Shown: positions 28,849-37,917 of the stretch, piece by piece | Layout: every line of letters starts with the position of its first letter | Position numbering within the stretch: the stretch's first letter is position 1 | Assembly (NCBI GenBank): GCA_943372195.1 | Contig: CALRXS010000009.1 | Span: 1-64,000, forward strand | Direction: 5' to 3' | From: JAEYZM01 sp943372195 | GTDB lineage: Bacteria > Bacteroidota > Bacteroidia > Sphingobacteriales > Sphingobacteriaceae | DNA: 64,000 nt | Translations under genes and position numbers: made by a program | Notes under the pieces: generated by a model | Databases searched by the model: none | What the model was told of the DNA's origin: nothing | What the model saw: only the letters and a program-made list of their open reading frames with translations

Positions 28849-29781
28849 CTACATGTTAATTTGAAGTAATTTCTGAACCAAAACCTCTGAAATTCTTTGG
28901 TAAGATTCAAATGTCCAGCCTGCAATATGGCTCGTTAATAACACTTTTTCAGTCTCAATTAATTGATTAAAGCTCTGATTCTCATCACTATTCAGAGTTT
29001 CTAATCGCTCATTTTCTAATACATCTAATGCTGCAGCCATAACTTTGCCATTTTTTAAGGATTCTACCAAATCTGACGTTTTGATGACTTTGCCTCTTGA
29101 TGCATTTATGATAAATGGCTTTTTTTCTAGAGAATTCAGAAAATCTATATTAATCATATGACGAGTTTCTGACGTTAATGGAACGTGTATACTTATTATA
29201 TCTGCTTCTGAGGTGATCTCTTTAATGGACACTTGCTTAACATTGCTGTCATTTATTTCAGACAAATATTTATCGTATGCTATAATATTCATCTCAAATC
29301 CGCTTAGCTTCTTAGCAAGCATTGAACCAGTGTTACCAAAGCCAATGATACCAATGGTTTTCCCTTTTAATTCATAACCTCTATTCTCTTCGCGTAACCA
29401 TTGCTTTTTTGTTATTTCTGTATGTGACTTCAGGATGTTTCGGTATTTAGAAAGTATCATGCCTATAACATGTTCAGCTACTGCATCCCTGTTACCTTCA
29501 GGCGCATTGATTAGTCGTATGTTTTTTTGCATACAATACTCCTCGTCTATATTGTCCATCCCTGCTCCAGCCCTTGCAATTACAAAGTTCTCAGGTAATG
29601 TGTCAATAATTTCTTTGTCTATAAAAAACTTAGATCGCACAACTAACACATCGTAGTTTTTTAGATTATCTATCAAGTCTTTTTTTGAATTTATATCTAA
29701 TCTAAAATCTACCACACATCCTTCTAAAACTAAACGATCTTCAAATGAATGATGTAAATCATCTACAGCAAGAATTCTCAT
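28849..29781 (-). CDS. D-2-hydroxyacid dehydrogenase (3-phosphoglycerate dehydrogenase-like)
   Basis: 310 residues. NAD-binding Rossmann motif IGIIGFGNTGSMLAKKL near 142-158; catalytic Arg in NASRGKVI near 228, Glu in the LENE segment, and His in LTSHIAGW near 285. The short form without ACT or regulatory domains is common for SerA-like enzymes in Bacteroidota; serine biosynthesis is likely, but related hydroxyacid substrates are possible. The start overlaps the rsmA stop by 4 nt (ATGA), so they are translationally coupled. Confidence 0.85.
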   Translation of the reverse strand: MRILAVDDLHHSFEDRLVLEGCVVDFRLDINSKKDLIDNLKNYDVLVVRSKFFIDKEIIDTLPENFVIARAGAGMDNIDEEYCMQKNIRLINAPEGNRDAVAEHVIGMILSKYRNILKSHTEITKKQWLREENRGYELKGKTIGIIGFGNTGSMLAKKLSGFEMNIIAYDKYLSEINDSNVKQVSIKEITSEADIISIHVPLTSETRHMINIDFLNSLEKKPFIINASRGKVIKTSDLVESLKNGKVMAAALDVLENERLETLNSDENQSFNQLIETEKVLLTSHIAGWTFESYQRISEVLVQKLLQINM

Positions 29782-30557
29782 GAATTGGCGATTAATTTTG
29801 TTAAATATACGAAGTCTTCAACACTCAATCTTTCAGCTCTTAAATCTAACATCTTTTCTTCTACAATGCTAGGTTTCATATATGATTTCAAAGCATTGCG
29901 TAATGTTTTTCTTCTTTGATTGAAGGCTGCTTTGACAATATTTTTAAATAACTTTTGATCTGCTCCATCAAATGGATCATCTTCTCTGAAACTTGCTCGT
30001 ATTACTCCTGATTTTACTTTGGGCGGCGGATTAAATACACCTGGGTTTACAGTAAATAAATAATCAATTTTATAATATGCTTGCATGATAACACTGAGTA
30101 TCCCATACTCTTTACTTCCGGGTTTTGAGGCTATTCTTTCAGCTACTTCTTTTTGAAACATGCCCACCACCTCTTTTACTTTATTTTTATGATCAATTAC
30201 ATGAAAAAGAATTTGCGATGAAATGTTATATGGGAAATTCCCTATTACACTGATTTCTTCATAATCATTAAACAAACTACTTAAATCTAACTTTAAAAAA
30301 TCTGCAGATATAATATTGCCTTTTAATTGAGGATATTTTTTCTCAAGATATTCGATTGACTCAGTATCAATATCAACTACTTTTAAATCGATGCTCTCAT
30401 CCGCAATCATAAAGTCAGTCAATACTCCCATGCCTGGACCAACCTCTAACACAGCCTTTCTTGCTTGTGTTTTTTCTAATGCTTTTACAATCTTCTCCGC
30501 TATGTTTTTGTCGGTTAAAAAATGTTGCCCAAGATGCTTCTTTGCCTTTACCTGCAT
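29778..30557 (-). CDS. rsmA: 16S rRNA (adenine-N6,N6)-dimethyltransferase
   Basis: KsgA/RsmA dimethylates two adjacent adenines near the 3' end of 16S rRNA. About 259 residues with KKHLGQHFLTD at the N-terminus, the SAM site VLEVGPGMGVLTDF, and the catalytic NFPYNISSQ (NLPYNIS class). PPPKVKSGVI and FNQRRKTLRNAL mark the C-terminal domain. I chose the ATG at 30557 (MQVKAKKHLGQHF); an ATG three codons earlier is possible. Confidence 0.95.
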   Translation of the reverse strand: MQVKAKKHLGQHFLTDKNIAEKIVKALEKTQARKAVLEVGPGMGVLTDFMIADESIDLKVVDIDTESIEYLEKKYPQLKGNIISADFLKLDLSSLFNDYEEISVIGNFPYNISSQILFHVIDHKNKVKEVVGMFQKEVAERIASKPGSKEYGILSVIMQAYYKIDYLFTVNPGVFNPPPKVKSGVIRASFREDDPFDGADQKLFKNIVKAAFNQRRKTLRNALKSYMKPSIVEEKMLDLRAERLSVEDFVYLTKLIANS

Positions 30558-30627
30558 TATATACATTTATATTTCATGACAATTTTAGTTAATTTGCAGC
30601 GAAATATTTGAATTATTTAATATTAGG

Positions 30628-31692
30628 ATGTCAGAACAACATAAACTTAAAATAGGTATAAGTATTGGTGATATTAACGGAATTGGTATAGAAATTCTCT
30701 TAAAAACCATGCTTGACGCCAGAATGCTAGAACTTTGTATACCCATTGTATATGGGTCTTCTAAGGCAACTTCATTTCATAGAAAGCTATTAGGCATACA
30801 AGATTTCAGTTTCAATATTATTAACGATGCCCAACAATCAAACAACAAAAGAGCAAACTTGATTAATTGTTGGCATGAAGAAGGTAAAATTGATATTGGT
30901 GAATCAACAGAAATTGCAGGCAAATACTCGCATTTAGCATTAGAGAAGGCTGCTCAAGATTTGAAAGAAGGTAAAATTGATGCCTTAGTAACATTGCCCA
31001 TTAACAAACATAATGTTCAACAAGCTGGCTTTCAGTTCCCAGGTCATACAGAATATTTGCAATCTGTCGATGGTTCTAAAGAATCTATGATGTTGATGGT
31101 GAATGAATATTTAAAAATCGGATTTGTAACAGGACATATAGCATTGAAAGATGTTGCACAATCAATTACAGAAGAAAAGATTATAAGTAAACTTCAGCTA
31201 TTAACAGATTCTTTGAAAACAGATTTTGGGGTACGTAAACCTAAAATAGCAGTATTAGGATTAAATCCGCATGCTGGAGATAAAGGCGTAATTGGTAAAG
31301 AAGAAGAGGAAATTATCGTTCCTGCCCTAGCTAAAGCTTCACAAAAAGGCATACTAGCATTCGGTCCATATTCATCTGATGGTTTCTTCGGAAATCACCA
31401 ATTCAGTCAATTTGATGCAGTATTGGCGATGTATCACGACCAAGGCTTAATTCCATTTAAAAGCTTATCATACGATAAGGGCGTGAATTATACTGCAGGC
31501 TTATCTTTTGTAAGAACATCGCCAGCACATGGTACTGGTTATGATATTGCTGGTAAGAATATTGCATCAGAATCTTCGTTTCGTGAAGCGATCTATTATG
31601 CAATAGATATTGTGCGTAAAAGACGCGAATTCGAAGAAATTAATAGCAATCCTTTGAAAATCCACAAGTTGAGTAAAGATCGAGGCGAATAG
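30628..31692 (+). CDS. pdxA: 4-hydroxythreonine-4-phosphate dehydrogenase
   Basis: Oxidises 4-phosphohydroxy-L-threonine in the DXP-dependent pyridoxal phosphate pathway. 354 residues. Opening ISIGDINGIGIEI, metal-binding His in FPGHTEYL (about 138), YHDQGLIPFKSL (about 271) and SPAHGTGYDIAGK (about 306) match PdxA. Divergent from rsmA with a 70-nt gap; the downstream DUF177 gene has its own promoter element. Confidence 0.95.
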   Translation: MSEQHKLKIGISIGDINGIGIEILLKTMLDARMLELCIPIVYGSSKATSFHRKLLGIQDFSFNIINDAQQSNNKRANLINCWHEEGKIDIGESTEIAGKYSHLALEKAAQDLKEGKIDALVTLPINKHNVQQAGFQFPGHTEYLQSVDGSKESMMLMVNEYLKIGFVTGHIALKDVAQSITEEKIISKLQLLTDSLKTDFGVRKPKIAVLGLNPHAGDKGVIGKEEEEIIVPALAKASQKGILAFGPYSSDGFFGNHQFSQFDAVLAMYHDQGLIPFKSLSYDKGVNYTAGLSFVRTSPAHGTGYDIAGKNIASESSFREAIYYAIDIVRKRREFEEINSNPLKIHKLSKDRGE

Positions 31693-31731
31693 CAATTTTA
31701 AAAAATCGTTTTATAATCCAATTTGTTTTTA

Positions 31732-31739
31732 TACATTTG
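31732..31739 (+). promoter_or_regulatory. -7 promoter element TACATTTG of the DUF177-rpmF-plsX operon
   Basis: Perfect TAnnTTTG. It contains the upstream TTG (31737) that an ORF finder would pick, which argues for the TTG start at 31761 instead. Confidence 0.5.
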
Positions 31740-31760
31740 CAGGCTCTTAAAAAATCGAAC

Positions 31761-32309
31761 TTGAGTAAGTTAAATACGTTTTCTATTCCGTTTTCGGGAT
31801 TAAAAGCCGGAAAGCACCAATTCGACTTTAAGATTGAAGATTCGTTCTTTGATAAATTCGAATACTCTCCTATTCACAAAGCAAATGTGCAAGTGAATAT
31901 TGAGTTTAATAAGCAAGAGACCATGTTTATGGCCGAATTCTTATTAAATGGAGAGATTGAATTAGTTTGTGATCGCTGTGGTGAAGAATATTATCATACT
32001 CTTCATACGAATGAGAAAATCATCTTTAAAATAGGTGAAGAATCAATCGAGCAAACAGATGATATCGTAGTGCTAGGCCGTGCAGAGCATGAGATAGATT
32101 TAACAAACTATTTATATGAATTTATAGTAATAGCAATACCTTTGATACATATACATCCGAATAATGAAGATGGTACAGAAGGTTGCAACCCTGAAACTTT
32201 AGCTGTGTTGAAAAAACTATCAGCGAAAGAATCAGAAGATAATATCAATGACCCAGACGTAGTAATTGATCCACGTTGGGAAGCATTGAAAAAGTTAAGA
32301 GATAATTAA
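31761..32309 (+). CDS. DUF177 (YceD) family protein
   Basis: About 182 residues. Contains LVCDRCGEEYYHTL (CxxC, about 75-85) and the C-terminal DPRWEALKKLRDN, the hallmarks of the YceD/DUF177 family, which in most bacteria sits directly before rpmF and is linked to 23S rRNA maturation and ribosome assembly. The start is a TTG (SKLNTFSIPFSGLK); the earlier TTG at 31737 lies within the promoter element. rpmF follows after 25 nt. Confidence 0.85.
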   Translation: MSKLNTFSIPFSGLKAGKHQFDFKIEDSFFDKFEYSPIHKANVQVNIEFNKQETMFMAEFLLNGEIELVCDRCGEEYYHTLHTNEKIIFKIGEESIEQTDDIVVLGRAEHEIDLTNYLYEFIVIAIPLIHIHPNNEDGTEGCNPETLAVLKKLSAKESEDNINDPDVVIDPRWEALKKLRDN

Positions 32310-32334
32310 TTGTGTGAAATAAATAATTTGAGCT

Positions 32335-32523
32335 ATGCCAAATCCAAAAAGAAAACTTTCTAAGTCAAGAAGAGACAAAAGAAGAACTCATTATAAAGCG
32401 GAAGCTCCTGCTTTAGTAGTTTGCCAAACTACTGGCACAGTACATATGCCACATCGTGCATATACTGTTGACGGTAACTTGTACTACAAAGGCAAGATGA
32501 TCGTTGAAAACGCTGCTAACTAA
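32335..32523 (+). CDS. rpmF: 50S ribosomal protein L32
   Basis: 62 residues. The N-terminal MPNPKRKLSKSRRDKRR is diagnostic of L32. Only one Cys is present, so it lacks the four-Cys zinc site of the zinc-binding forms. It sits in the conserved DUF177-rpmF-plsX-fabH order; plsX follows after 14 nt. Confidence 0.97.
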   Translation: MPNPKRKLSKSRRDKRRTHYKAEAPALVVCQTTGTVHMPHRAYTVDGNLYYKGKMIVENAAN

Positions 32524-32537
32524 CATTTAACCCCAAG

Positions 32538-33476
32538 ATGAAAATTGGAATTGACATCATGGGTGGAGATTTTGCTCCCAAGGCTACTGTCTTGGGAGCA
32601 ATTTTAGCTTATAAGGAGCTCCCAAGCGATATTCGTATTGTACTCATTGGAGATCAAAAGGCTGCTACTGAAATTCTTTTAGAAGAAGGTCAAGATGTTG
32701 CCAATTTTGACTTTGTACATACAGAAGAAGTAATCGAAATGGGTGAACATCCGACGAAAGCGCTTACCCAAAAACAAAAATCAAGTATCAGTGTCGGCTT
32801 TCATTTATTGAAAGAGAAACAAATTGATGCATTTGCAAGTGCAGGTAATTCTGGAGCCATGTTAGTAGGTTCTATGTTTAGCGTAAAAGCTATACCAGGC
32901 ATGAGCAGACCAGCAATTTGTTCATATATTCCAAAAGAAAATGGTGGCTTTGGAGTAATGCTAGATGTTGGTGCAAATGCAGACTGCAAGCCTGAAATGC
33001 TATTGCAGTTTGGTATTTTAGGTTCTATTTTCATGGAGAGTGTATTTAATGTAAGCAATCCGAAAGTTGGCTTATTAAATATTGGTGAAGAAGAAGAAAA
33101 AGGGAACTTGTTAACTCAAGGTGCATACCCAATATTTAAATCATCAGAAGATATTAATTTCATAGGCAATATCGAAGGCAGAGATTTGTTTAACGATAAG
33201 GCTGACGTTATTGTATGCGATGGTTTTACAGGTAATATTGTCTTAAAATTAGCAGAAACTTTTCACGACTTAACCATCGGTAAAGGTATCGAAAACGAGT
33301 TTTTTGAGAGATTCAACTACGAAAACTATGGCGGCAGTCCGGTTTTAGGTGTAAACGCTCCAGTTGTAGTAGGACATGGCATTTCCAATGAAATAGCCAT
33401 AAAAAATATGCTGCTTTTATGTAAAGAGATGGTGAATAAGGGGATGACTGAAAAAATAAAGGCCCGATTTAACTAA
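32538..33476 (+). CDS. plsX: Phosphate acyltransferase PlsX
   Basis: Converts acyl-ACP to acyl-phosphate for phosphatidic acid synthesis. 312 residues. Characteristic MKIGIDIMGGDFAPKATVLGA start, ASAGNSGAML near 95 and DGFTGNIVLKLAE near 225. Cotranscribed with rpmF; an intrinsic terminator follows 26 nt after the stop and precedes fabH. Confidence 0.96.
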   Translation: MKIGIDIMGGDFAPKATVLGAILAYKELPSDIRIVLIGDQKAATEILLEEGQDVANFDFVHTEEVIEMGEHPTKALTQKQKSSISVGFHLLKEKQIDAFASAGNSGAMLVGSMFSVKAIPGMSRPAICSYIPKENGGFGVMLDVGANADCKPEMLLQFGILGSIFMESVFNVSNPKVGLLNIGEEEEKGNLLTQGAYPIFKSSEDINFIGNIEGRDLFNDKADVIVCDGFTGNIVLKLAETFHDLTIGKGIENEFFERFNYENYGGSPVLGVNAPVVVGHGISNEIAIKNMLLLCKEMVNKGMTEKIKARFN

Positions 33477-33502
33477 GATTTTTTTAATAAAAAATATATA
33501 TT

Positions 33503-33535
33503 TATCCCGCTCCCCAAAGCGGGATATTTTTTTAA
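33503..33535 (+). terminator. Intrinsic terminator after plsX
   Basis: Nine-bp GC-rich stem TATCCCGCT / AGCGGGATA (33503-33511 and 33518-33526), 6-nt loop, then a T-run ending about 4 nt before the fabH start. It probably reduces plsX-to-fabH read-through. Confidence 0.8.
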
Positions 33536-33538
33536 CTG

Positions 33539-34546
33539 ATGATGAATAACAAAATAGTTGCCGCAATTACAGCTGTAAATGGCTATGTGCCTGATTATGT
33601 ATTAACTAATGCAGAATTAGAAAAACTAGTTGATACAACTGATGAATGGATACTTTCTAGAACAGGCATTAGTGAACGAAGAATATTAAAAGGTGAAGGC
33701 AAAGGAACATCTGATATGGCTGTTGAAGCCGTAAAAGGTTTACTTGCTAAAAGAGGTATTGATGCTTCTGAAATAGATCTTTTAATCTGTGCAACAACAA
33801 CGCCAGACATGCAATTTCCGGCGACAGCGAATATAATCACCGATAAAGTTGGTGCTAAAAACGCATTCGGTTTTGATATAAACGCAGCATGTTCAGGCTT
33901 TATCTATGCCTTAACAACAGCATCAAAATACATTGAATCGGGTTTATATAAAAAAATCATAGTAGTAGGTGGCGATAAAATGTCATCTATCATTAACTAT
34001 GAAGACCGTACAACATGTATCATTTTTGGTGATGGTGCTGGTGCAGTTTTATTAGAACCTTCTAATGACGGCAATGGTATCATTGATGCAATATTAAGAA
34101 GCGACGGTTCTGGGAGAATTCATCTTCATCAAAAAGCAGGTGGTTCAGCAAAACCTGCAAGCAAAGAAACAATAGAAGCTAAAGAACATTTCGTATATCA
34201 AGAAGGCCAATCAGTATTTAAATTTGCTGTAACTAATATGGCTGAAGTTTCTGCTGAAATAATGGAGAAAAATAACTTAACATCAGAAGATGTTGCATGG
34301 TTAGTTCCTCATCAAGCTAATAAAAGAATAATTGATGCAACTGCTCAAAGAATGGGTGTAGGTCCTGAAAAAGTTATGTTGAACATTCAAAAATATGGTA
34401 ACACTACTAACGGAACTATTCCATTATGTTTGTGGGAGTGGGAAAGTCAATTGAAGAAGGGCGACAATTTAATTTTGGCTGCTTTTGGAGGCGGATTTAC
34501 TTGGGGCTCAGTATATATTAAATGGGCTTACGATACTAAAAAATAA
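33539..34546 (+). CDS. fabH: 3-oxoacyl-[acyl-carrier-protein] synthase III
   Basis: Condenses acyl-CoA with malonyl-ACP to start fatty-acid synthesis. 335 residues. Catalytic Cys in NAACSGFIYAL (about 118), His in VPHQANKRII (about 257) and Asn in GNTTNGTIPL (about 287). Two ATGs are in tandem (33539, 33542); either could be used. It begins directly behind the plsX terminator. accB follows from its own promoter element. Confidence 0.95.
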   Translation: MMNNKIVAAITAVNGYVPDYVLTNAELEKLVDTTDEWILSRTGISERRILKGEGKGTSDMAVEAVKGLLAKRGIDASEIDLLICATTTPDMQFPATANIITDKVGAKNAFGFDINAACSGFIYALTTASKYIESGLYKKIIVVGGDKMSSIINYEDRTTCIIFGDGAGAVLLEPSNDGNGIIDAILRSDGSGRIHLHQKAGGSAKPASKETIEAKEHFVYQEGQSVFKFAVTNMAEVSAEIMEKNNLTSEDVAWLVPHQANKRIIDATAQRMGVGPEKVMLNIQKYGNTTNGTIPLCLWEWESQLKKGDNLILAAFGGGFTWGSVYIKWAYDTKK

Positions 34547-34551
34547 TAGAA

Positions 34552-34559
34552 TACATTTG
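34552..34559 (+). promoter_or_regulatory. -7 promoter element TACATTTG of accBC
   Basis: Perfect TAnnTTTG immediately after the fabH stop, leaving a leader of about 28 nt before accB. Confidence 0.5.
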
Positions 34560-34592
34560 TAAAATATATAGCATAATCTAAACAACAAACAT

Positions 34593-35072
34593 ATGGACAT
34601 TAAAGAGATACAAGAACTGATAAAGTTCGTAGCGAAATCTGGTGTTAGTGAGGTTTCAATCGATAGAAAAGATTTCAAAATTACAATCAAAGCACAGTCT
34701 AATATGCAAACGATTGTAAATGCTACAATTCCTGCAGCTCCTGCAGTACAAGCTTTACCAGCGGCAGCTTCATCGGCTCCAGCTCCAAGTGCAGCTCCTG
34801 TTCAAGCAACTCCAGCTGCAGAAGCTTCAAATTTGATTACCATTAAATCACCAATGATTGGTACATTCTACCGTTCATCTTCACCTGATAAGCCTTCATT
34901 TGTAAATGTTGGCGATGAAGTAAAAGCAGGTCAAGTTGTATGTATTATCGAAGCAATGAAATTATTCAATGAAATTGAATCTGAAATTTCAGGTAAGATA
35001 GTTAAGGTATTAGTTGATAATGCTACACCAGTAGAATACGATCAACCATTATTCTTAGTAGAGCCAATGTAA
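34593..35072 (+). CDS. accB: Acetyl-CoA carboxylase biotin carboxyl carrier protein
   Basis: 159 residues: N-terminal AccB helix region, a Pro/Ala-rich flexible linker (about 48-82) and the biotinyl thumb domain. The biotinylated Lys123 lies in IIEAMKLFNEI. Carries CO2 from AccC to the carboxyltransferase for malonyl-CoA synthesis. accC follows after 30 nt; accA and accD are not in the window. Confidence 0.96.
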   Translation: MDIKEIQELIKFVAKSGVSEVSIDRKDFKITIKAQSNMQTIVNATIPAAPAVQALPAAASSAPAPSAAPVQATPAAEASNLITIKSPMIGTFYRSSSPDKPSFVNVGDEVKAGQVVCIIEAMKLFNEIESEISGKIVKVLVDNATPVEYDQPLFLVEPM

Positions 35073-35102
35073 TTCATAATGATTTATTGTTAATCAGAAA
35101 TT

Positions 35103-36443
35103 ATGTTTAAAAAAATATTAATTGCCAATAGAGGGGAGATTGCTTTAAGAATCATCAGAACTTGTAAAGAGATGGGCATAAGAACGGTTGCAGTTTATTC
35201 AGCAGCTGATAGAGAAAGCTTACACGTTCGTTTTGCTGATGAAGCAGTTTGTATTGGTCCAGCTCCAAGTAAAGATTCTTACTTGAGCATTCCTAGCATT
35301 ATATCGGCTGCAGAAATTACTAATGCCGATGCTATACATCCGGGTTATGGTTTCTTATCAGAAAATTCTAAATTCTCAGAAATTTGTCGTGAATATGGCA
35401 TCAAATTTATTGGTGCTACTCCAGAACAAATAAACGGAATGGGTGATAAAGCTTCTGCTAAAGAAACTATGAAAAAAGCAGGTGTACCTACTATACCAGG
35501 CTCTGATGGTTTACTTACGGATGTCAAGGAAGGCATTAAAGTTGCAAATGAAATCGGATACCCAATTATCTTAAAAGCTACTGCCGGTGGTGGTGGTAGA
35601 GGTATGCGTATTGTATGGAAAGATGAAGAGTTTGAACCAGCATGGGATTCTGCGAGACAAGAAGCAGGTGCCGCATTTGGTAATGATGGTATATACTTAG
35701 AGAAATTTATTGAAGACCCACGTCATATTGAAATTCAAATCGTAGGTGATCAATTTGGTAAGGTATGTCACCTTTCAGAACGTGATTGCTCTATTCAAAG
35801 AAGACATCAAAAATTAGTAGAAGAATCTCCTTCTCCTTTTATGACTCCTGAACTTCGTAAAAGAATGGGTGATGCAGCAATTATTGGTGCGCAAGCAGTT
35901 AATTACGAAGGTGCTGGTACAATTGAATTCTTAGTAGACAAACATCGTAATTTCTACTTCATGGAAATGAATACTCGTATTCAAGTTGAACACCCAGTTA
36001 CAGAAGAAGTAATTAATTACGATTTAATAAAAGAACAAATAAAAGTTGCTGCAGGTATTCCTATCTCTGGTAAAAACTATGAGCCAGCAATGCATGCTAT
36101 AGAATGTAGAATTAATGCTGAAGATCCTTGGAATGGTTTTAGACCATCTCCGGGTAAGATCACTAATTTTCATTCACCAGGCGGACATGGAGTGCGTGTA
36201 GATACTCACGTTTATGCAGGTTATGTAATTCCTTCAAATTACGATTCTATGATTGCTAAACTTATCACAGTTGCACAAACTCGTGAAGAAGCTATAAGTA
36301 CCATGGAAAGAGCCTTAAGCGAGTTCGTTATTGAAGGAGTGAAAACAACTATTCCTTTCCATTTGAAATTGATGAAAGACCCTAATTTTAGAGCAGGTAA
36401 TTTCACTACTAAATTTTTAGAAACATTCGATTTCACTGAATAA
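35103..36443 (+). CDS. accC: Acetyl-CoA carboxylase biotin carboxylase subunit
   Basis: 446 residues, standard AccC length. Opening MFKKILIANRGEIALRI, ATP-grasp glycine loop GGGGRGMRIVW (about 162), RDCSIQRRHQKLVEE (about 234) and EMNTRIQVEHPVTE (about 287) are invariant family motifs. It carboxylates biotin on AccB using ATP and bicarbonate. A strong terminator follows at 36459. Confidence 0.97.
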   Translation: MFKKILIANRGEIALRIIRTCKEMGIRTVAVYSAADRESLHVRFADEAVCIGPAPSKDSYLSIPSIISAAEITNADAIHPGYGFLSENSKFSEICREYGIKFIGATPEQINGMGDKASAKETMKKAGVPTIPGSDGLLTDVKEGIKVANEIGYPIILKATAGGGGRGMRIVWKDEEFEPAWDSARQEAGAAFGNDGIYLEKFIEDPRHIEIQIVGDQFGKVCHLSERDCSIQRRHQKLVEESPSPFMTPELRKRMGDAAIIGAQAVNYEGAGTIEFLVDKHRNFYFMEMNTRIQVEHPVTEEVINYDLIKEQIKVAAGIPISGKNYEPAMHAIECRINAEDPWNGFRPSPGKITNFHSPGGHGVRVDTHVYAGYVIPSNYDSMIAKLITVAQTREEAISTMERALSEFVIEGVKTTIPFHLKLMKDPNFRAGNFTTKFLETFDFTE

Positions 36444-36458
36444 TAAAATACTCATAAA

Positions 36459-36490
36459 GAAAAAAGCGAAACAGAGGTTTCGCTTTTTTC
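36459..36490 (+). terminator. Intrinsic terminator after accC
   Basis: Perfect 14-bp inverted repeat (36459-36472 and 36477-36490) with a 4-nt AGAG loop and A-run/T-run flanks, so it can terminate in both directions. It ends 21 nt before tatC. Confidence 0.88.
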
Positions 36491-36511
36491 TTTATATCTT
36501 TAAGCCAAATT

Positions 36512-37372
36512 ATGGCAGGATTTTTAAACAATCTTAAACGAGCATCAGACCCCAATTCAGACATGTCATTTGTCGACCATCTAGAGTCACTTAGATGGCA
36601 CCTTGTTCGATCTGCTTTCGTTATAGTCACACTATCATTAGTAGCTTTCGTATATAAAGATATTCTTTTCGATGATATCATTTTTGGTCCGAAGAAAACT
36701 ACCTTCTGGACGTATAGAATGTTATGCGAACTATCAACCAGATATCAATTATCAGCAGATCTTTGTATTGATAAAATAAACTTCGTGATCATGAATAATA
36801 CCATGGCAGGGCAATTTAATTTGCACATCACGGGTTCGTTTATTGCAGGTTTTATTATGGGATTCCCTTATTTCCTTTGGGAATTATGGAGATTCATAAG
36901 ACCCGGATTGCATCAAAAAGAAAGAAAGCATGCAACTGGTTTAATATTTTATGGAAGTTTTCTTTTTATAACTGGTGTGCTTTTCGGATATTTCATCATA
37001 ACCCCAATGTCAGTGAATTTCTTAGGTACTTATGTTATATCAGAAGAAATCATTAATCAAATTACACTTGACTCTTATTTATCTACAGTAAGTATGCTAA
37101 CTGTAGCTACTGGCTTTGTATTTGAATTACCAATAGTCATATACTTCTTATCATTAATGGGTATCATGACGCCTAAATTCATGAGAACTAATAGAAGAAT
37201 AGCAATCTTTTTAATAGTTTTATTAGCAGCATTTATCACTCCTACTCCAGATATACCTACACTTATGTTAGTAAGTATGCCTTTATACATCTTATTTGAG
37301 ATCAGTATATTCGTATCAGCAAGAGTAGAGAAACGTAAGAAAAAACAAGAAGCAGAAACATATTATTATTAG
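36512..37372 (+). CDS. tatC: Sec-independent protein translocase TatC
   Basis: 286 residues with six membrane segments; N-terminal MSFVDHLESLRWHLVRSAF (about 18-36) is the TatC signature recognising twin-arginine signals, and FPYFLWELWRFIRPGL is the second. A TATCTTTA promoter-like element lies at 36495-36502. TatA is not in the window. A Lys-rich, Tyr-ended C-terminus runs directly into an octamer repeat array. Confidence 0.95.
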   Translation: MAGFLNNLKRASDPNSDMSFVDHLESLRWHLVRSAFVIVTLSLVAFVYKDILFDDIIFGPKKTTFWTYRMLCELSTRYQLSADLCIDKINFVIMNNTMAGQFNLHITGSFIAGFIMGFPYFLWELWRFIRPGLHQKERKHATGLIFYGSFLFITGVLFGYFIITPMSVNFLGTYVISEEIINQITLDSYLSTVSMLTVATGFVFELPIVIYFLSLMGIMTPKFMRTNRRIAIFLIVLLAAFITPTPDIPTLMLVSMPLYILFEISIFVSARVEKRKKKQEAETYYY

Positions 37373-37374
37373 GG

Positions 37375-37464
37375 GTTATTGAGTAATTGAGTTATTAGGT
37401 TATTAAGGTAAACTACTTAATAACTTAATAACCTAATAACCCAATAACCCAATAACTTAATAAC
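37375..37464. repeat. Octamer tandem array in inverted orientation (4 + 6 units)
   Basis: Left half 37375-37406 is four units of GTTATTRR-type (one with GTAATTGA). Right half 37417-37464 is six units of the reverse complement (YYAATAAC). A central spacer of about 10 nt contains GTAAACTA. The transcript can fold into a long AU-rich hairpin between tatC and rpiB, ending 8 nt before the rpiB ATG. Confidence 0.85.
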
Positions 37465-37472
37465 CTTAAAAA

Positions 37473-37901
37473 ATGAAGATAGCAATCGGAGGTGACCATG
37501 CAGGTTACGAATACAAAAAGATTTTAATTGAAATGTTGAATGAACTTGGCCATGATGTAAAAGATTTTGGGCCTTACACTGATGCATCAGTTGACTACCC
37601 TGATTTCGTTCACCCTTTAGCATCAGCTATTCAAAACAAAGAACATGATTTAGGTATTTTAATTTGTGGTTCTGCAAATGGAGTTGCTATTACAGCAAAT
37701 AAACATAAAGATATTAGAGCAGCAATCTGCTGGGATGTTCCATTAGCTGAATTAGCTAGATCACATAATGATGCAAATGTATTATGTATACCTGCTAGAT
37801 TTACATCTGAAAACTTAGCCAAAGAAATTACAACGAAATTTATTACTACCGAATTTGAAGGTGGTAGACATGCTAATAGAGTTAATAAAATCAATTGCTA
37901 A
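37473..37901 (+). CDS. rpiB: Ribose-5-phosphate isomerase B
   Basis: 142 residues. Interconverts ribulose 5-phosphate and ribose 5-phosphate. Opening MKIAIGGDHAGYEYK and catalytic-Cys motif ILICGSANGVAITANK (about 65) are those of the RpiB/LacAB family; the C-terminal FEGGRHANRV is also conserved. Its leader is the octamer inverted array. The M28 peptidase gene begins 16 nt after the stop. Confidence 0.95.
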   Translation: MKIAIGGDHAGYEYKKILIEMLNELGHDVKDFGPYTDASVDYPDFVHPLASAIQNKEHDLGILICGSANGVAITANKHKDIRAAICWDVPLAELARSHNDANVLCIPARFTSENLAKEITTKFITTEFEGGRHANRVNKINC

Positions 37902-37917
37902 CATTAATATATTCTGT

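Noticed and set aside
31737..31760. TTG start at 31737 for DUF177
   Set aside because: It falls inside the TACATTTG promoter element, so the transcript would begin downstream of it.
37375..37464. Possible CRISPR array at the octamer repeats
   Set aside because: Units are 8 nt, contiguous, without spacers, and switch orientation in the middle; no cas genes nearby.
37855..37917. N-terminal extension of the M28 peptidase
   Set aside because: It lies inside rpiB and would bury the clear signal peptide that starts at the ATG at 37918.
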